NCBI GenBank assembly: GCA_023411645.1 | Contig: JAEYON010000036.1 | Span: 1 to 30,851, forward strand | DNA length: 30,851 bases | Reading direction: 5' to 3' | Source of the DNA: Bacillota bacterium | GTDB taxonomy: Bacteria; Bacillota; Clostridia; Acetivibrionales; DTU013 | Shown here: piece after piece, positions 1-9,718 of the stretch | How the letters are laid out: the number at the start of each line of letters is the position of its first letter | Numbering within the stretch: position 1 is the first letter of the stretch | Made by a program: the position numbers and the translations under genes | The notes under the pieces: generated by a model | Databases searched by the model: none | What the model was told of the DNA's origin: nothing | What the model saw: the letters and a program-made list of their open reading frames with translations, nothing else

Positions 1-63
1 ACAAATATGGCGGATGTACTACAAACAGCTTTTGTATTGAGAAATGGTGCAGATTATGATTAA
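1..63 (+). CDS. C-terminal tail of an unidentified protein (partial, cut by window start)
   Basis: Frame 1 is open from the first base to a TAA at 61-63, giving about 20 residues that end in NGADYD. It stops 27 bases before the next start codon, and that next gene has a good ribosome binding site in the gap, which fits a preceding gene of the same operon. The fragment is too short to assign to a family. It could also be chance open frame, but the spacing and strand agree with a real upstream gene. Confidence 0.5.
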   Translation, partial: TNMADVLQTAFVLRNGADYD

Positions 64-90
64 ATTTGTAATTAATAAGGAGCTATAAAT

Positions 91-1620
91 ATGCTTAGGA
101 TTGTAAAGGTTGAAAATGGATTAGTTCAGGGCTTGCCTGCAGCAGATCCTCGTATTACAAGCTTTAGGGGCATTCCTTTTGCTGAGCCGCCAATAGGCGA
201 TAACCGTTGGCGTGCTCCACAGCCCGCAAAGAATTGGGATGGCACTTTTCTGGCATTTGATTTTGCTCCTATTTCAATGCAGGCACAAACAGCTTTAGAT
301 AAAAGTAATATCTATGCAAGGGAATGGGCCGTAGACCCTGACATTCCCATGGACGAGGACTGCCTTTACCTCAACGTCTGGACACCGGCGAGCAGCACTG
401 AAGAAAAACTACCTGTCTTTGTATGGTATTTTGGCGGCGGACTTCAGGTGGGGCATACCGCGGAAATGGAGTTTGACGGTGAGCGTATTGCCCGCAGGGG
501 TATTGTTGTAGTTACGGTAAATTACCGACTGAATGTTTTTGGATTTTTATGTCATCCTGAGATAACGGCGGAAGCGCCTCATGCTCCGGCAAACTTTGGA
601 CACCTCGACCAACAGTTCGGTACGAAGTGGGTCAAACGAAATATCGCGGCGTTTGGAGGCGACCCGGATAACATTACGATAGGCGGACAATCTGCCGGCG
701 GCGGAAGTGTATTGAGCCAGCTTACTTCACCTCAAAACGATGGTCTTTTTCAAAAGGCGATTATTCAAAGCGGAATCATTACAAAACTTTATCCGGGTAA
801 CCGTGTGCCAGGAATCAAATATTCTTTTTCTGAAGCCGAGCAATGCGGCGTGAAATTTTTTGATTTTTTAGGTGTTTCATCACTGGCAGAAGCCCGTAAG
901 CTCGATGCAAAATATATCCTTGATAAATCATTGGAATACCCAGATCCCTTGAGTATCTGGGGTACTGTCGCAGATAATCAATTTTGTGTTGGTAATGCAT
1001 ATAAGCAGTTTATTGAAAATAAACGCTGGATGGTGCCAGTGCTGCTCGGGCACACATCATCCGAGTTTTTTGCTGTTCCCAATGTCTCGACTCTTGATGA
1101 ATTTAGAAATTTGGCGGTTGAGATGTTCGGTGAGGATGCACAGGAATATCTTGATCTATGCGGGTTTCAGTCCGGAAATTTGGATGAGGTAATAAAGAGG
1201 GCCTCGATAAATAGTATAGAGTATTCTATTCGTGTTGCCACACAGGCTAATAGCGACACCGGTGCAAATACACCGCTGTATTATTATAATTTTGATGCTG
1301 AAATTCCCGGATGGGATAACCCCGGAACATTCCACTCTGTCGATCTCTGGTTCTTTTTTGAGACCCTTGCTAAATGCTGGAGACCGTTTGTAGGAAAGCA
1401 TTATGATCTTGCGCGACAGATGTGCAACTACTGGGCAAACTTCATTCGTTCCGGCGATCCGAACGGGAAGGATTCTACCGGGGAGAGAATGCCGCAATGG
1501 GAGCCTTACACCTCCGATGCTCCATACGGAATGGTGTTCTCAGATAAAGCTGAGTTTGTCAGGAAGCAACCGGATGAGCTTATGCAATTCCTTGTTAAGC
1601 AATATTTTAAAAGGTTATAG
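91..1620 (+). CDS. Type-B carboxylesterase (pNB esterase-like alpha/beta hydrolase)
   Basis: Likely hydrolyses carboxylic esters in the cytoplasm. The 509-residue length is usual for the type-B carboxylesterase/lipase family. Family landmarks appear in order: the N-terminal FRGIPFAEPP block (about 25-34), the EDCLYLNVW signature (about 89-97), the oxyanion-hole GGG at 115-117, the nucleophile elbow GGQSAGG with Ser201, a probable acid Glu325 in the SSEFF stretch, and the catalytic His415 in FHSVD. There is no signal peptide. The start ATG has an AAGGAG site about 8 bases upstream. The next esterase gene begins 9 bases after the stop, so the two are probably co-transcribed. Beside a GH31 gene and a xylan locus, removal of acetyl or similar esters from imported oligosaccharides is a reasonable inference, but the substrate cannot be read from the sequence. 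Confidence 0.92.
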   Translation: MLRIVKVENGLVQGLPAADPRITSFRGIPFAEPPIGDNRWRAPQPAKNWDGTFLAFDFAPISMQAQTALDKSNIYAREWAVDPDIPMDEDCLYLNVWTPASSTEEKLPVFVWYFGGGLQVGHTAEMEFDGERIARRGIVVVTVNYRLNVFGFLCHPEITAEAPHAPANFGHLDQQFGTKWVKRNIAAFGGDPDNITIGGQSAGGGSVLSQLTSPQNDGLFQKAIIQSGIITKLYPGNRVPGIKYSFSEAEQCGVKFFDFLGVSSLAEARKLDAKYILDKSLEYPDPLSIWGTVADNQFCVGNAYKQFIENKRWMVPVLLGHTSSEFFAVPNVSTLDEFRNLAVEMFGEDAQEYLDLCGFQSGNLDEVIKRASINSIEYSIRVATQANSDTGANTPLYYYNFDAEIPGWDNPGTFHSVDLWFFFETLAKCWRPFVGKHYDLARQMCNYWANFIRSGDPNGKDSTGERMPQWEPYTSDAPYGMVFSDKAEFVRKQPDELMQFLVKQYFKRL

Positions 1621-1629
1621 GAGAGAAAT

Positions 1630-2412
1630 ATGTCAATTATACATGTTGAATTTCTTTCGTCAATCCTGAGGCGACAGGTATCATTTAAGGCAATCATCCC
1701 CCTTGAAAAGCCGGGGCAAGATATACCAAAAAAACGGGAGATGAGAACGCTATATCTACTCCATGGATATATGGGACATTGTGCCGACTGGCTGTCCGGG
1801 TCTTTGATTCATGAACTGGCAGGGCAACATGATATTGCGGTCATTATGCCATCGGGTGAAAACAGCTTTTATGTGGATAATGCTGATAACGAGTCTTATT
1901 TTGGGGAGTTCATCGGAAAGGAAATCATCGGGTTTACCAGAGCTTTGTTCCCTTTGTCTCAAAAGCGCGAGGATACCGTGATAGGGGGATTATCCATGGG
2001 AGGGTTCGGGGCGATACGGAATGGGTTGAAATATTGTGATGTATTTGGAGCGGTTATAGCCCTTTCCTCTGCGCTCATTACGGACGGGATAGCCGATCCG
2101 TCAGTCGATTTCTCAAAGACAGTGGAAAGCAGAAAGTATTATGAAAAAACGTTTGGGAAGCTTGATGAACTGTTAGGAAGCGAGAATGATCCAAAAGCGT
2201 TGGCAAAAAGAGTTATGGAAGAGAAGAAGCCTTTCCCTGATATTTACATGGCTTGTGGGACTGAAGACTTTTTACTGAACGAAAACCGTGATTTTAGGGA
2301 ATACCTTCAAAAGCTCGGCGTGAAGTTTACATACATTGAAACAATGGGAGCCCATGACTGGAAATTCTGGAATCCTCAAATCGAATGTGCTTTGGAATGG
2401 CTTGATAGGTAA
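1630..2412 (+). CDS. Esterase-D/tributyrin-esterase family serine hydrolase
   Basis: A 260-residue alpha/beta hydrolase of the putative esterase family (PF00756), close in layout to tributyrin esterase EstA and acetyl esterases. It shows the LLHGYMG oxyanion-loop region (about 43-49), the nucleophile elbow GGLSMGG with Ser122, Asp213 in the CGTEDF block and His242 in the GAHDW block, a complete triad. No signal peptide is seen. A GAGAG ribosome binding site lies just before the ATG, which comes 9 bases after the stop of the type-B carboxylesterase gene. Two unrelated serine esterases in one operon suggest substrates carrying more than one kind of ester. The family call is firm; the natural substrate is inferred only from context. 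Confidence 0.88.
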   Translation: MSIIHVEFLSSILRRQVSFKAIIPLEKPGQDIPKKREMRTLYLLHGYMGHCADWLSGSLIHELAGQHDIAVIMPSGENSFYVDNADNESYFGEFIGKEIIGFTRALFPLSQKREDTVIGGLSMGGFGAIRNGLKYCDVFGAVIALSSALITDGIADPSVDFSKTVESRKYYEKTFGKLDELLGSENDPKALAKRVMEEKKPFPDIYMACGTEDFLLNENRDFREYLQKLGVKFTYIETMGAHDWKFWNPQIECALEWLDR

Positions 2413-2626
2413 TCCATTTAAGCATTCATTCTGAATTCAGTGGGAGTACACTGGTCTGCAAAGATACTGGGGAGTTAAGTTAACGTATTCACTGATATTG
2501 CTCAAACTGATTTTTTTGTAATAGTTTGGCTAATATTACCCAGAATGTTCTTCAGCAGCATATATCTATTTCGCATACAACAGCATCACAATCACAATTT
2601 CAAGAGCGATCAGAAAGGATACCGTG

Positions 2627-4990
2627 ATGAGAAAGTCTTCGTTGTTTGCTCATATTACTCCGATTTCTGAAAATATTACCAAAGTTGTATATAACTACAG
2701 CATGGATGATGCGGATAACAGTATGCTTATTGCGGATGATTTTAAGCCTCAGAGCAGTGTTAAATCTGACCAATACCTGTGTGAATCCAATTCCATTTGC
2801 TTTAAAAACAAGCAGGGAGAAGCTATATTAAAAGAAACTGGACATGACTTAGCGGAAAAGAAGATCTATCAGTATTCTATTGACGGGAATCCAGTGGTCA
2901 AATATAAGCAGACGGCGAACGGCCAGGTGGCCTATATAGAAAATGCAAAACAGGAAGCTGCCGGTACGTCATATGAAGGAAAACTTGTTTTTTCCATAAC
3001 CGAAGACGAGGGTATTTATGGGCTGGGCCAACATGAAGATGGGACATACAATTACAATGGCAAGAAGGAATATCTGTTTCAGACAAACATGAAAATATCT
3101 GTTCCCTTTTTATTGTCGTCCAAAAATTACGGCATCTTGATTGATACGGAAAGTGCTGTCATATTCGACTGTAAGCAGGGAGAGATCGTATTTACAATTG
3201 ATACGACAAATGAGCTTTCTTATTATGTAATTACAGCGGAAAGCTTTGAAGAAATAATCAGTGAATTAAGAAGCCTGACAGGAAGAACGCCTATGCTGCC
3301 AAGATGGGCCTTTGGCTATATACAATCCAAGGAAAGGTATAAATCTTCGGAGGATCTGATCAGCACTGTATCGAAGTTTCGAAAATCCGGCATTCCGATC
3401 GATTGTATTGTTCAGGATTGGTTAAGCTGGGATGATGGATTATGGGGAGAAAAACGGGCTGATAAAAAGAGATACCCTGATTTAAAGGGGTTTGTGGACA
3501 GGCTGCATGAAGAGAATGTCAGGCTTATGGTTTCAATTTGGCCTAACATGGCGGAGGGTGGAAGCAACCACAAAGAAATGAATGAAAAGGGGTTGCTGTT
3601 GCCGAATTCAACCACTTATAATGCATATGATGAGAACGCAAGAGAAGTGTACTGGAAACAATGCCAGGAGGAATGGTTTGCGGCAGGTGTTGATGCATGG
3701 TGGTGTGATAATTCTGAGCCATTTTCAGATGCCGACTGGAACGGGGAGAAAAAAAGACCCGATGAGCTGCGCTACCAGTTGATCATTGATGAATCAAAGA
3801 AACATATGGATTGGACACGCTTAAATTCATACGGCCTTTACCATGCGAAGGGCATATATGAGAATTGGCGTAAAACCAATAAGGATAAGCGTGTAACCAA
3901 TCTTACACGTTCGTCCTACATTTCAGGGCAAAGATATGGAACGATTCTCTGGTCCGGAGATATCAGCGCTAAATGGTCGACCTTGAGGAAGCAGATTACT
4001 GAAGGGATAAAGGTATCAATGAGCGGTATACCTTACTGGACATTGGATATTGGCGCATTTTTTACAGTAAAGGATAAATATGAAAACAGAGGCTGTAATT
4101 CCAGTAAAACTACCAATAAACTATGGTTCTGGGATGGCGATTACAATGATGGTGTAAATGATCTCGGATACAGGGAGCTTTATGTCAGATGGCTTCAATT
4201 CGGTACATTTTTACCAATGTTCCGTTCCCATGGCACGGATACACCACGCGAACCCTGGAATTTTGGCAGCCCCGGAAGCATATTTTATGATTCAATACTT
4301 AAGTTCATCAAATTACGGTACCGTCTTCTTCCTTACATCTATTCGACAGCGGCAGAGGTATATCAAAACCATTCAACCATACTGCGCAGTTTATTGTTTG
4401 ATTTTGCCGGGGATGAGAATGTGAAGGTGCTAAGCGACAGCTATATGTTCGGAAAGGCATTTCTTGTATGCCCGGTGACAGAGCCTATGTATTATGATGC
4501 AGACAGTGAGATGATTAACAATGCCGAGAAGACAAAGCAGGTGTATTTGCCAAAAGGCCCCGGTTGGTATGATTTCTGGACAAATACATTCTATGAAGGC
4601 GGGCAGACAATAATCTGCAAAGCAACTCTCGATATCATGCCGCTTTTTGTGAAGGCGGGCTCTATTATACCGGTATCTGAGCCTATTATGTATGCGGATG
4701 AAAAAAAGGGGGAAATATCGGAAATCATCGTATATGGCGGAGGGGACGGGGATTTTACCCTATATAATGATGAGGGGGATAATTACTCTTATGAAGATGG
4801 CAACTTTTCGACGATCCCTCTGAGGTACAGTAATTGTTCAAAAACACTGGTGTTTGGAGAGCCGCACGGCAAATACAAGCACCAGGAGCAATTTAAAATT
4901 ACATTGATTGAAAGCGAAAGAATATTTAATACTATTGAGTTCTTATATAAGGGGAACGAAGAATCAGTTGACCTTAAACATGCTGAGTAA
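2627..4990 (+). CDS. GH31 family alpha-glycosidase, probable intracellular alpha-xylosidase
   Basis: A 787-residue glycoside hydrolase family 31 enzyme that should cleave alpha-linked terminal sugars with retention. The core motif WWCDNSEPF gives the nucleophile Asp361, and WSGDISAKW gives the acid/base Asp445. The PRWAFGYIQSKERY and DCIVQDW blocks that open the barrel resemble the alpha-xylosidase branch of GH31 rather than typical maltases; this is a recalled resemblance, not a search result. There is no signal peptide. A GTG at 2624 directly precedes the ATG at 2627; an AAAGGA site at 2614-2619 fits the ATG better. It lies 214 bases after the esterase pair on the same strand. I saw no clear promoter or terminator in that gap, only a weak hairpin near 2439-2454. 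Confidence 0.9.
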   Translation: MRKSSLFAHITPISENITKVVYNYSMDDADNSMLIADDFKPQSSVKSDQYLCESNSICFKNKQGEAILKETGHDLAEKKIYQYSIDGNPVVKYKQTANGQVAYIENAKQEAAGTSYEGKLVFSITEDEGIYGLGQHEDGTYNYNGKKEYLFQTNMKISVPFLLSSKNYGILIDTESAVIFDCKQGEIVFTIDTTNELSYYVITAESFEEIISELRSLTGRTPMLPRWAFGYIQSKERYKSSEDLISTVSKFRKSGIPIDCIVQDWLSWDDGLWGEKRADKKRYPDLKGFVDRLHEENVRLMVSIWPNMAEGGSNHKEMNEKGLLLPNSTTYNAYDENAREVYWKQCQEEWFAAGVDAWWCDNSEPFSDADWNGEKKRPDELRYQLIIDESKKHMDWTRLNSYGLYHAKGIYENWRKTNKDKRVTNLTRSSYISGQRYGTILWSGDISAKWSTLRKQITEGIKVSMSGIPYWTLDIGAFFTVKDKYENRGCNSSKTTNKLWFWDGDYNDGVNDLGYRELYVRWLQFGTFLPMFRSHGTDTPREPWNFGSPGSIFYDSILKFIKLRYRLLPYIYSTAAEVYQNHSTILRSLLFDFAGDENVKVLSDSYMFGKAFLVCPVTEPMYYDADSEMINNAEKTKQVYLPKGPGWYDFWTNTFYEGGQTIICKATLDIMPLFVKAGSIIPVSEPIMYADEKKGEISEIIVYGGGDGDFTLYNDEGDNYSYEDGNFSTIPLRYSNCSKTLVFGEPHGKYKHQEQFKITLIESERIFNTIEFLYKGNEESVDLKHAE

Positions 4991-5053
4991 GTTGATGAAG
5001 CAGATGCCATGTAATGAGTCGTCGTTAAAAAATAAAATTTAGAGGTGAGGTAC

Positions 5054-6055
5054 ATGAAAATAAGACAGGTATGCTCTCTTGCAAAACTACACACAAGTCC
5101 CAGGCATGTTATTCTGGCAAATTCCCCGGAGCTAAAATTCGTAAATGCGTTGTGCAGCAGCTTAACAGATGAAGCTGTAAGCTATTTCCGCGATAAAAAG
5201 CTGTTCGGAAATGTCCCATCTGCAATCGATATGCCATATGGACGATTTGAAGGACTTTCTCAAATACGCAAATTTGCGGAGGAATGGCTGAGCACCTTTA
5301 ATGCACAAAGCGCCACCGTTCAGCCTGTGGTTCAGACAAGGGCTAACGGCCGCTCAGTTACAGAGGCTGTAATTAATTTTGTTGTGGATGGTGAAATTAA
5401 TCAGGTTCCAATGTTCATAGTTGGAGATCTGCGCACAGCAGACACCCTTGACGAAGTCCGCATGTACTGCCATTTTACATATGTTCCCGGATTGACGGCA
5501 TACCGTAAACCTATATTTACACCGGCTCATCTTGAAATGGGTGATCCTGACCTGCTTACCGGTGCAATTCGTGAGTACTATGAAGCTCTTCACCACATGC
5601 CGGGAGCAGATGTAGACAGGATTATGGGAGTTATGGGAGAGAACTGTATATTCGGAGGATATGAGCCAAGCAAGGATGTTAATTACGAAGACCATAGCCG
5701 TGAAGAATTGCGTGAAAAATTTGAGTTCATGAAAAGTTATATACCAAGTGGTGTTGGTATGCGGTATGAAACAATAATAGACGACGGCATAAACTGTGTA
5801 ATTGAATGGGTTCATATCGTCTCTGAGAAAGGTCAAAAGGAATTAGGACGAATTGCAACTTCAGGCATTTCGGCATACGAACGCGGTGAAGACGGACTTC
5901 TGTGTGCTATACGAATATGCGATTACGCATTTTGTGAGAAAACTATTGACTGGACGAAGACTCCCGTTTCAAAAGAAGTAGCTTTACAAACGCACCTTGT
6001 CAAGGAATTTCCGGCGGGGGTCGGATTAAAGCCTCAGAGTTATAATTCAAAATAA
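5054..6055 (+). CDS. Tandem NTF2/SnoaL-like fold protein, function unknown
   Basis: A 333-residue soluble protein. Two segments, about residues 22-150 and 165-300, each have the look of an NTF2/SnoaL-type cone fold: an N-terminal helix pair, a Gly-rich F-x-G turn (YGRFEGLSQI in the first), then long strands ending in aromatic runs. SnoaL-like proteins include ketosteroid isomerase-like enzymes and many uncharacterised domains, so no reaction can be named. The AGAGGTGAGG site at 5041-5050 fixes the start at the ATG 5054; an in-frame GTG at 5045 lies inside that site and is not the start. It follows the GH31 stop by 63 bases on the same strand. The fold call is by pattern only and moderately sure. 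Confidence 0.65.
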   Translation: MKIRQVCSLAKLHTSPRHVILANSPELKFVNALCSSLTDEAVSYFRDKKLFGNVPSAIDMPYGRFEGLSQIRKFAEEWLSTFNAQSATVQPVVQTRANGRSVTEAVINFVVDGEINQVPMFIVGDLRTADTLDEVRMYCHFTYVPGLTAYRKPIFTPAHLEMGDPDLLTGAIREYYEALHHMPGADVDRIMGVMGENCIFGGYEPSKDVNYEDHSREELREKFEFMKSYIPSGVGMRYETIIDDGINCVIEWVHIVSEKGQKELGRIATSGISAYERGEDGLLCAIRICDYAFCEKTIDWTKTPVSKEVALQTHLVKEFPAGVGLKPQSYNSK

Positions 6056-6095
6056 TTAGTTAGTCTTTATTTTCTTTCTAAATATGACGCTTTAT

Positions 6096-6103
6096 GGTAA
6101 AAT
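6096..6103 (+). promoter_or_regulatory. Probable extended -10 promoter for the two-component genes
   Basis: TGGTAAAAT has a TGN extension and a near-consensus -10 (TAAAAT, 6098-6103), 70 bases before the kinase start. The -35 position (6075-6080, TTTCTA) is poor, as is common for extended -10 promoters. A separate promoter here would let the kinase and regulator be made independently of the upstream esterase/GH31 genes. Confidence 0.4.
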
Positions 6104-6172
6104 GGAAGAAGTAAATGGGGCGCATATGGAGGTCATGGCTTTTAGATAGGCCTGCAGCGAAGGAATCCGGTA

Positions 6173-7978
6173 ATGAATATAAAAAAAACTGTGCGATATT
6201 TTTTATCACTATTTAGAAATATTCCTTTGAAAAGCAGGATATTTATTTTCAATGCCGGTATTCTTCTAGTCTCTCTATCTGTGTTTGCAATACTAACGAT
6301 CAGGATAACAAATCAGGCGATCCTGGACAAAGCCACAAGAAATGCTGAGAGGGAATTGTCCCTGATCGACAGGAGCTTGTTGAATCTAACCAGAAATTCG
6401 GAAAATTATGCAAGAATGTTCTCGCTTGATAATAGGCTGCAATCTCAGCTGGAACGGATAGAAAATAATGAACTGGGCAGCGTTGACAACATAGAATTGG
6501 AAAAAACATTATCAAAAGTGATAAGCAATGTTGCACAGCCCATAACAAATATCGCGGCAGCGAGTGTTATATCATCAAAACAGAGGTTTTTTGATATTGG
6601 ATTCGTTGACAACTCCAGCATCCGTTCGGTTTTTGACAGCAGCATGATCGATATAATTACTGAAAGAAAGGTACCCACCTGGACAGGATTGTTCCAAATA
6701 CAGTATACGACCGGTGGAGCTGAAAACGTATTTGCAATAGCTAAAACTATCATAGGCATGGATACAGGGAATATTTTAGGGACAGCGGTTCTATACCTGA
6801 AAGAAGAAGATGTCGCTGCCATATACTTGGAGAACATTGTAAACCAAAATGACAAATTCTTTATAGTGGACGATAAGAAAAATATCATATCAACTCAGGA
6901 CAAAAATGAATTGTACAAAAAATTTGATGAAGAAAGATATCTTGGCAGATATGATCTCGATGGGACTTCAGAAATCAAGAGTATTATAAGAAACATAGAT
7001 GGAGAACAAACGCTGGTAACCGTTCAGGACTTTAGAAAGCTGAATTGGAAAATTATCAGCGTTATTCCGTTGGACGAGATAACAAATGAAAATAGGGGAA
7101 TGACAAAGCTCATTGTCGTATTCGGTTCAGCTTGTCTGATATGTGCATTTATTGCTTCGTACTTAATATCGTATATGATTTCAAAACCAATATTGAAGCT
7201 TGTAAACGTCATGAAAGAGATTAAATCCGGTGATCTTAAGCTGAGGGCCGATCTGAATGCCAAAGGCGAAATCGGGATGCTGGCGGATGGGTTCAACAGT
7301 CTGATGGATAAAATTAATGGGCTTCTTGAGCAGATCTATAAAGAGCAGAAAGCGAAACGAAAAAATGAATTCAAGCTTCTTCAATCTCAAATCAAACCTC
7401 ATTTCTTATATAATACGATCGAAACGATTATATCGTTTATCAAGCTTGATCTGAAGGATAATGCCATGATGACGGCAAGGTACCTTGCAGGCTTCTACAG
7501 GATTTCTCTGAGCAAGGGCAACGATATAATTACCATCAAGGATGAAATGAGCCTTATAGACAACTATTTATCAATACAGAAGCTCAGATATGTTGAGTAT
7601 CTGGATTATCGGCTGGAATTTAACGAGGAGATATTGGAATATCAGATTCCCAAACTGACACTGCAGCCTCTTGTGGAGAATTCTATTTACCATGGCTTGA
7701 AGCAGAAAGAGGACAAGGGCTTGCTTGTCATTAAAGGATATTTTGACCAGGGTGTGATCAAGATAGAGGTTTATGATGATGGCGTCGGCATGAGTGAAGA
7801 ACAGATCCTCAGCGTTCTTTACAGGTCGCCGGATGAACAGAAGAGCACTGATTTTGGTATTCAGAGTGTAGATTCCAGATTGAAGCTGTTATATGGCGAG
7901 GAGTACGGTTTGAGTATAGAGAGCAGGTTAGCAGAGTATACCAGGGTTACTGTGAGGTTGCCGGCTGTGATGTTATAG
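6173..7978 (+). CDS. YesM-type sensor histidine kinase
   Basis: A 601-residue membrane sensor. It has a transmembrane segment at about 20-42, an extracellular sensing domain at about 43-308, a second membrane segment at about 310-333, a HAMP linker (about 334-385), a His_kinase (PF06580) domain with the phospho-acceptor His410 in QIKPHFLYN, and a C-terminal HATPase with the LVENSIYHGLK N-box and DDGVGM G1 box. This architecture belongs to the LytS/YesM group, whose members commonly sense extracellular carbohydrates through a partner binding protein. AAGGA lies 8 bases before the ATG. The AraC-type regulator follows within 11 bases and a CUT1 transporter lies just beyond, so control of that transporter is the obvious job. 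The ligand is unknown. Confidence 0.95.
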   Translation: MNIKKTVRYFLSLFRNIPLKSRIFIFNAGILLVSLSVFAILTIRITNQAILDKATRNAERELSLIDRSLLNLTRNSENYARMFSLDNRLQSQLERIENNELGSVDNIELEKTLSKVISNVAQPITNIAAASVISSKQRFFDIGFVDNSSIRSVFDSSMIDIITERKVPTWTGLFQIQYTTGGAENVFAIAKTIIGMDTGNILGTAVLYLKEEDVAAIYLENIVNQNDKFFIVDDKKNIISTQDKNELYKKFDEERYLGRYDLDGTSEIKSIIRNIDGEQTLVTVQDFRKLNWKIISVIPLDEITNENRGMTKLIVVFGSACLICAFIASYLISYMISKPILKLVNVMKEIKSGDLKLRADLNAKGEIGMLADGFNSLMDKINGLLEQIYKEQKAKRKNEFKLLQSQIKPHFLYNTIETIISFIKLDLKDNAMMTARYLAGFYRISLSKGNDIITIKDEMSLIDNYLSIQKLRYVEYLDYRLEFNEEILEYQIPKLTLQPLVENSIYHGLKQKEDKGLLVIKGYFDQGVIKIEVYDDGVGMSEEQILSVLYRSPDEQKSTDFGIQSVDSRLKLLYGEEYGLSIESRLAEYTRVTVRLPAVML

Positions 7979-7989
7979 AGGTGAGAAAG

Positions 7990-9615
7990 ATGTTGAAAAT
8001 AATGATTGTAGACGATGAGCTATACTTCAGAGAAGCATTAAAGGTATCAATTCCATGGACTGAGCTTGGTTTTATCGTCTGCGCAGAAGCTAAAAACGGG
8101 AAGGATGCTCTGGAAAAGGCAATAGAGCTCAATCCCGATATTATGATTGTGGATATTAATATGCCCATTATGGATGGTTTGGAACTTGTTCGGAATGTGA
8201 AAAAAAAGGGAATCGATTGCAAAATTATCATCCTGACCGGACATAGCGAGTTCAATTATGCCAAGCAGGCTGTACAGCTTGGGGTACATAACTATATATT
8301 GAAGCCTGTAGATGACGAAGAGCTTATAAAGTCGTTGATTGAATCAAAGAAGACCATAGAAAAGGAAGCGAGTATAAAAATAGAAGTTGATTCTCTGAGG
8401 CAGCAAGTGAAAGACAGTCTGCCCCTGCTGAAGGATAAGCTATTAAACGAGCTTATCCAGGGAAACACTATACGGGATAGAAATGAAACAGTGAAAAAGA
8501 TGGAATACCTGAATGTCAACGTGAATTCTAAATATTATCAGGTGGTTGCCATTGAATTGGAGTATGAAGAAAGCCAAGACTGGAATGATGAGGACAAGCA
8601 GTTATGGAAATTTGCGGTGTCCAATATTTCCGGAGAGGTGTTGGCAGAGCAGTATGTTTTCGACATGTGCTATGATACGGAAGATAGAATATGCATCATC
8701 ATTGGAATAGAGGAAACAGAAAACAAAAATGATATCAGTCCGATTCTTTATAATCGGCTGGAATTGATTAGAAATGCCGTTCAAAAGCATTTGGACTTCG
8801 CAATAACCATTGGTACCGGTAATGTAAAAAATGATTTGTTTGATATCCATGCCTCTTATAAAGAAGCAATAGTAGCATTAAAGAATAAGCTTACTGCAGG
8901 GAAAAACAATATTATCTCATACAGTACTGTTTCTGATTCCGTCATAAAGCGCAATCTGTTTACAGGTGAGCATAGAAGCCGACTATTATTGAATTTGCGC
9001 ACAGCAGATGAGACAGAGGTGCAAAAGCTGATCAGGCAGATATTTATTGAGATGAATGATGAAAACGTCCATCATGAGATTCTTTTTGTGGTTTGTATCG
9101 AGTTGGTGGCTGTATGCCTGGAGTATATTGTGGAAGCCGGACTAAGTCTTAAGGATATCTTGCCGAACAATCGGCTTAATATTATTGAGGAACTCCAGTC
9201 AAAAGGCTCCATCCATGGAATGGAAGACTGGATCAAGGAAATTTACAGGCACACACTGGAGCTGACCAGAAGAAATAGAAGCACAAAGGTGTCAAAACTC
9301 ATAAGAGAAGTAAAAAATTACATCGCACTCAACTATCAGAACGATAGTCTTAGTATTGATGAAATTGCAAATAAACTGTTTGTAAATTATGCACATCTTT
9401 GTTTTGTTTTTAAAAGGGATACGGGCTGTACAATCAACGAGTATTTGACCGAGTTCAGGATAAAAAAAGCAAAAGAGCTTTTTGATAGCGGTAACATGCT
9501 GGTACTTGATGTTGCATCGAAAGTTGGGTATGCGGATGCAAACTATTTTGGCAAATGCTTTAAAAAATATTTTGGGCTTGCGCCCAGCAAATACATTGAA
9601 AGCAAGCAACAGTAG
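7990..9615 (+). CDS. YesN-type response regulator with AraC DNA-binding domain
   Basis: A 541-residue cytoplasmic transcription factor. The N-terminal receiver domain (1-120) has the acidic pair VDDE near residue 7, the phospho-acceptor Asp55 in VDINMP and the conserved Lys105 in YILKP. A long middle region without a confident family follows, then a two-helix-turn-helix AraC/XylS domain at about 435-541 containing the typical DVASKVGYADANYFGKCFKK signature. The AGAGGTGAG site at 7977-7985 favours the ATG at 7990; an in-frame GTG at 7981 lies within the site. It is paired with the upstream kinase. The binding-protein gene begins 239 bases downstream, and the inverted repeats in that gap are candidate targets. 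Confidence 0.94.
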   Translation: MLKIMIVDDELYFREALKVSIPWTELGFIVCAEAKNGKDALEKAIELNPDIMIVDINMPIMDGLELVRNVKKKGIDCKIIILTGHSEFNYAKQAVQLGVHNYILKPVDDEELIKSLIESKKTIEKEASIKIEVDSLRQQVKDSLPLLKDKLLNELIQGNTIRDRNETVKKMEYLNVNVNSKYYQVVAIELEYEESQDWNDEDKQLWKFAVSNISGEVLAEQYVFDMCYDTEDRICIIIGIEETENKNDISPILYNRLELIRNAVQKHLDFAITIGTGNVKNDLFDIHASYKEAIVALKNKLTAGKNNIISYSTVSDSVIKRNLFTGEHRSRLLLNLRTADETEVQKLIRQIFIEMNDENVHHEILFVVCIELVAVCLEYIVEAGLSLKDILPNNRLNIIEELQSKGSIHGMEDWIKEIYRHTLELTRRNRSTKVSKLIREVKNYIALNYQNDSLSIDEIANKLFVNYAHLCFVFKRDTGCTINEYLTEFRIKKAKELFDSGNMLVLDVASKVGYADANYFGKCFKKYFGLAPSKYIESKQQ

Positions 9616-9643
9616 AATATTTTGTTTATATTTACAAACCCGA

Positions 9644-9718
9644 TGTTACTGTTCAGACCTTACTTTCTTGAACTATTGTACAATAGCTCTTTACAATACT
9701 TATGACTGAACAGTAACA
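9644..9718. repeat. Long inverted repeat with nested palindrome upstream of the sugar transporter
   Basis: A perfect 13-base inverted repeat, TGTTACTGTTCAG at 9644-9656 and its complement at 9706-9718, encloses 49 bases. Inside it lies a perfect 14-base palindrome, CTATTGTACAATAG (9673-9686). A further perfect palindrome AGAATATTCT follows at 9744-9753. The set sits between the AraC-type regulator and the transporter promoter. It may hold regulator binding sites or form an RNA hairpin ending the two-component transcript, although no T-run directly follows the right arm. Confidence 0.6.

Noticed and set aside
5354..5836. 160-codon open frame on the minus strand
   Set aside because: It lies wholly within the SnoaL-like gene in antisense, has no ribosome binding site and is rich in Cys, His and Tyr in a non-protein-like pattern.
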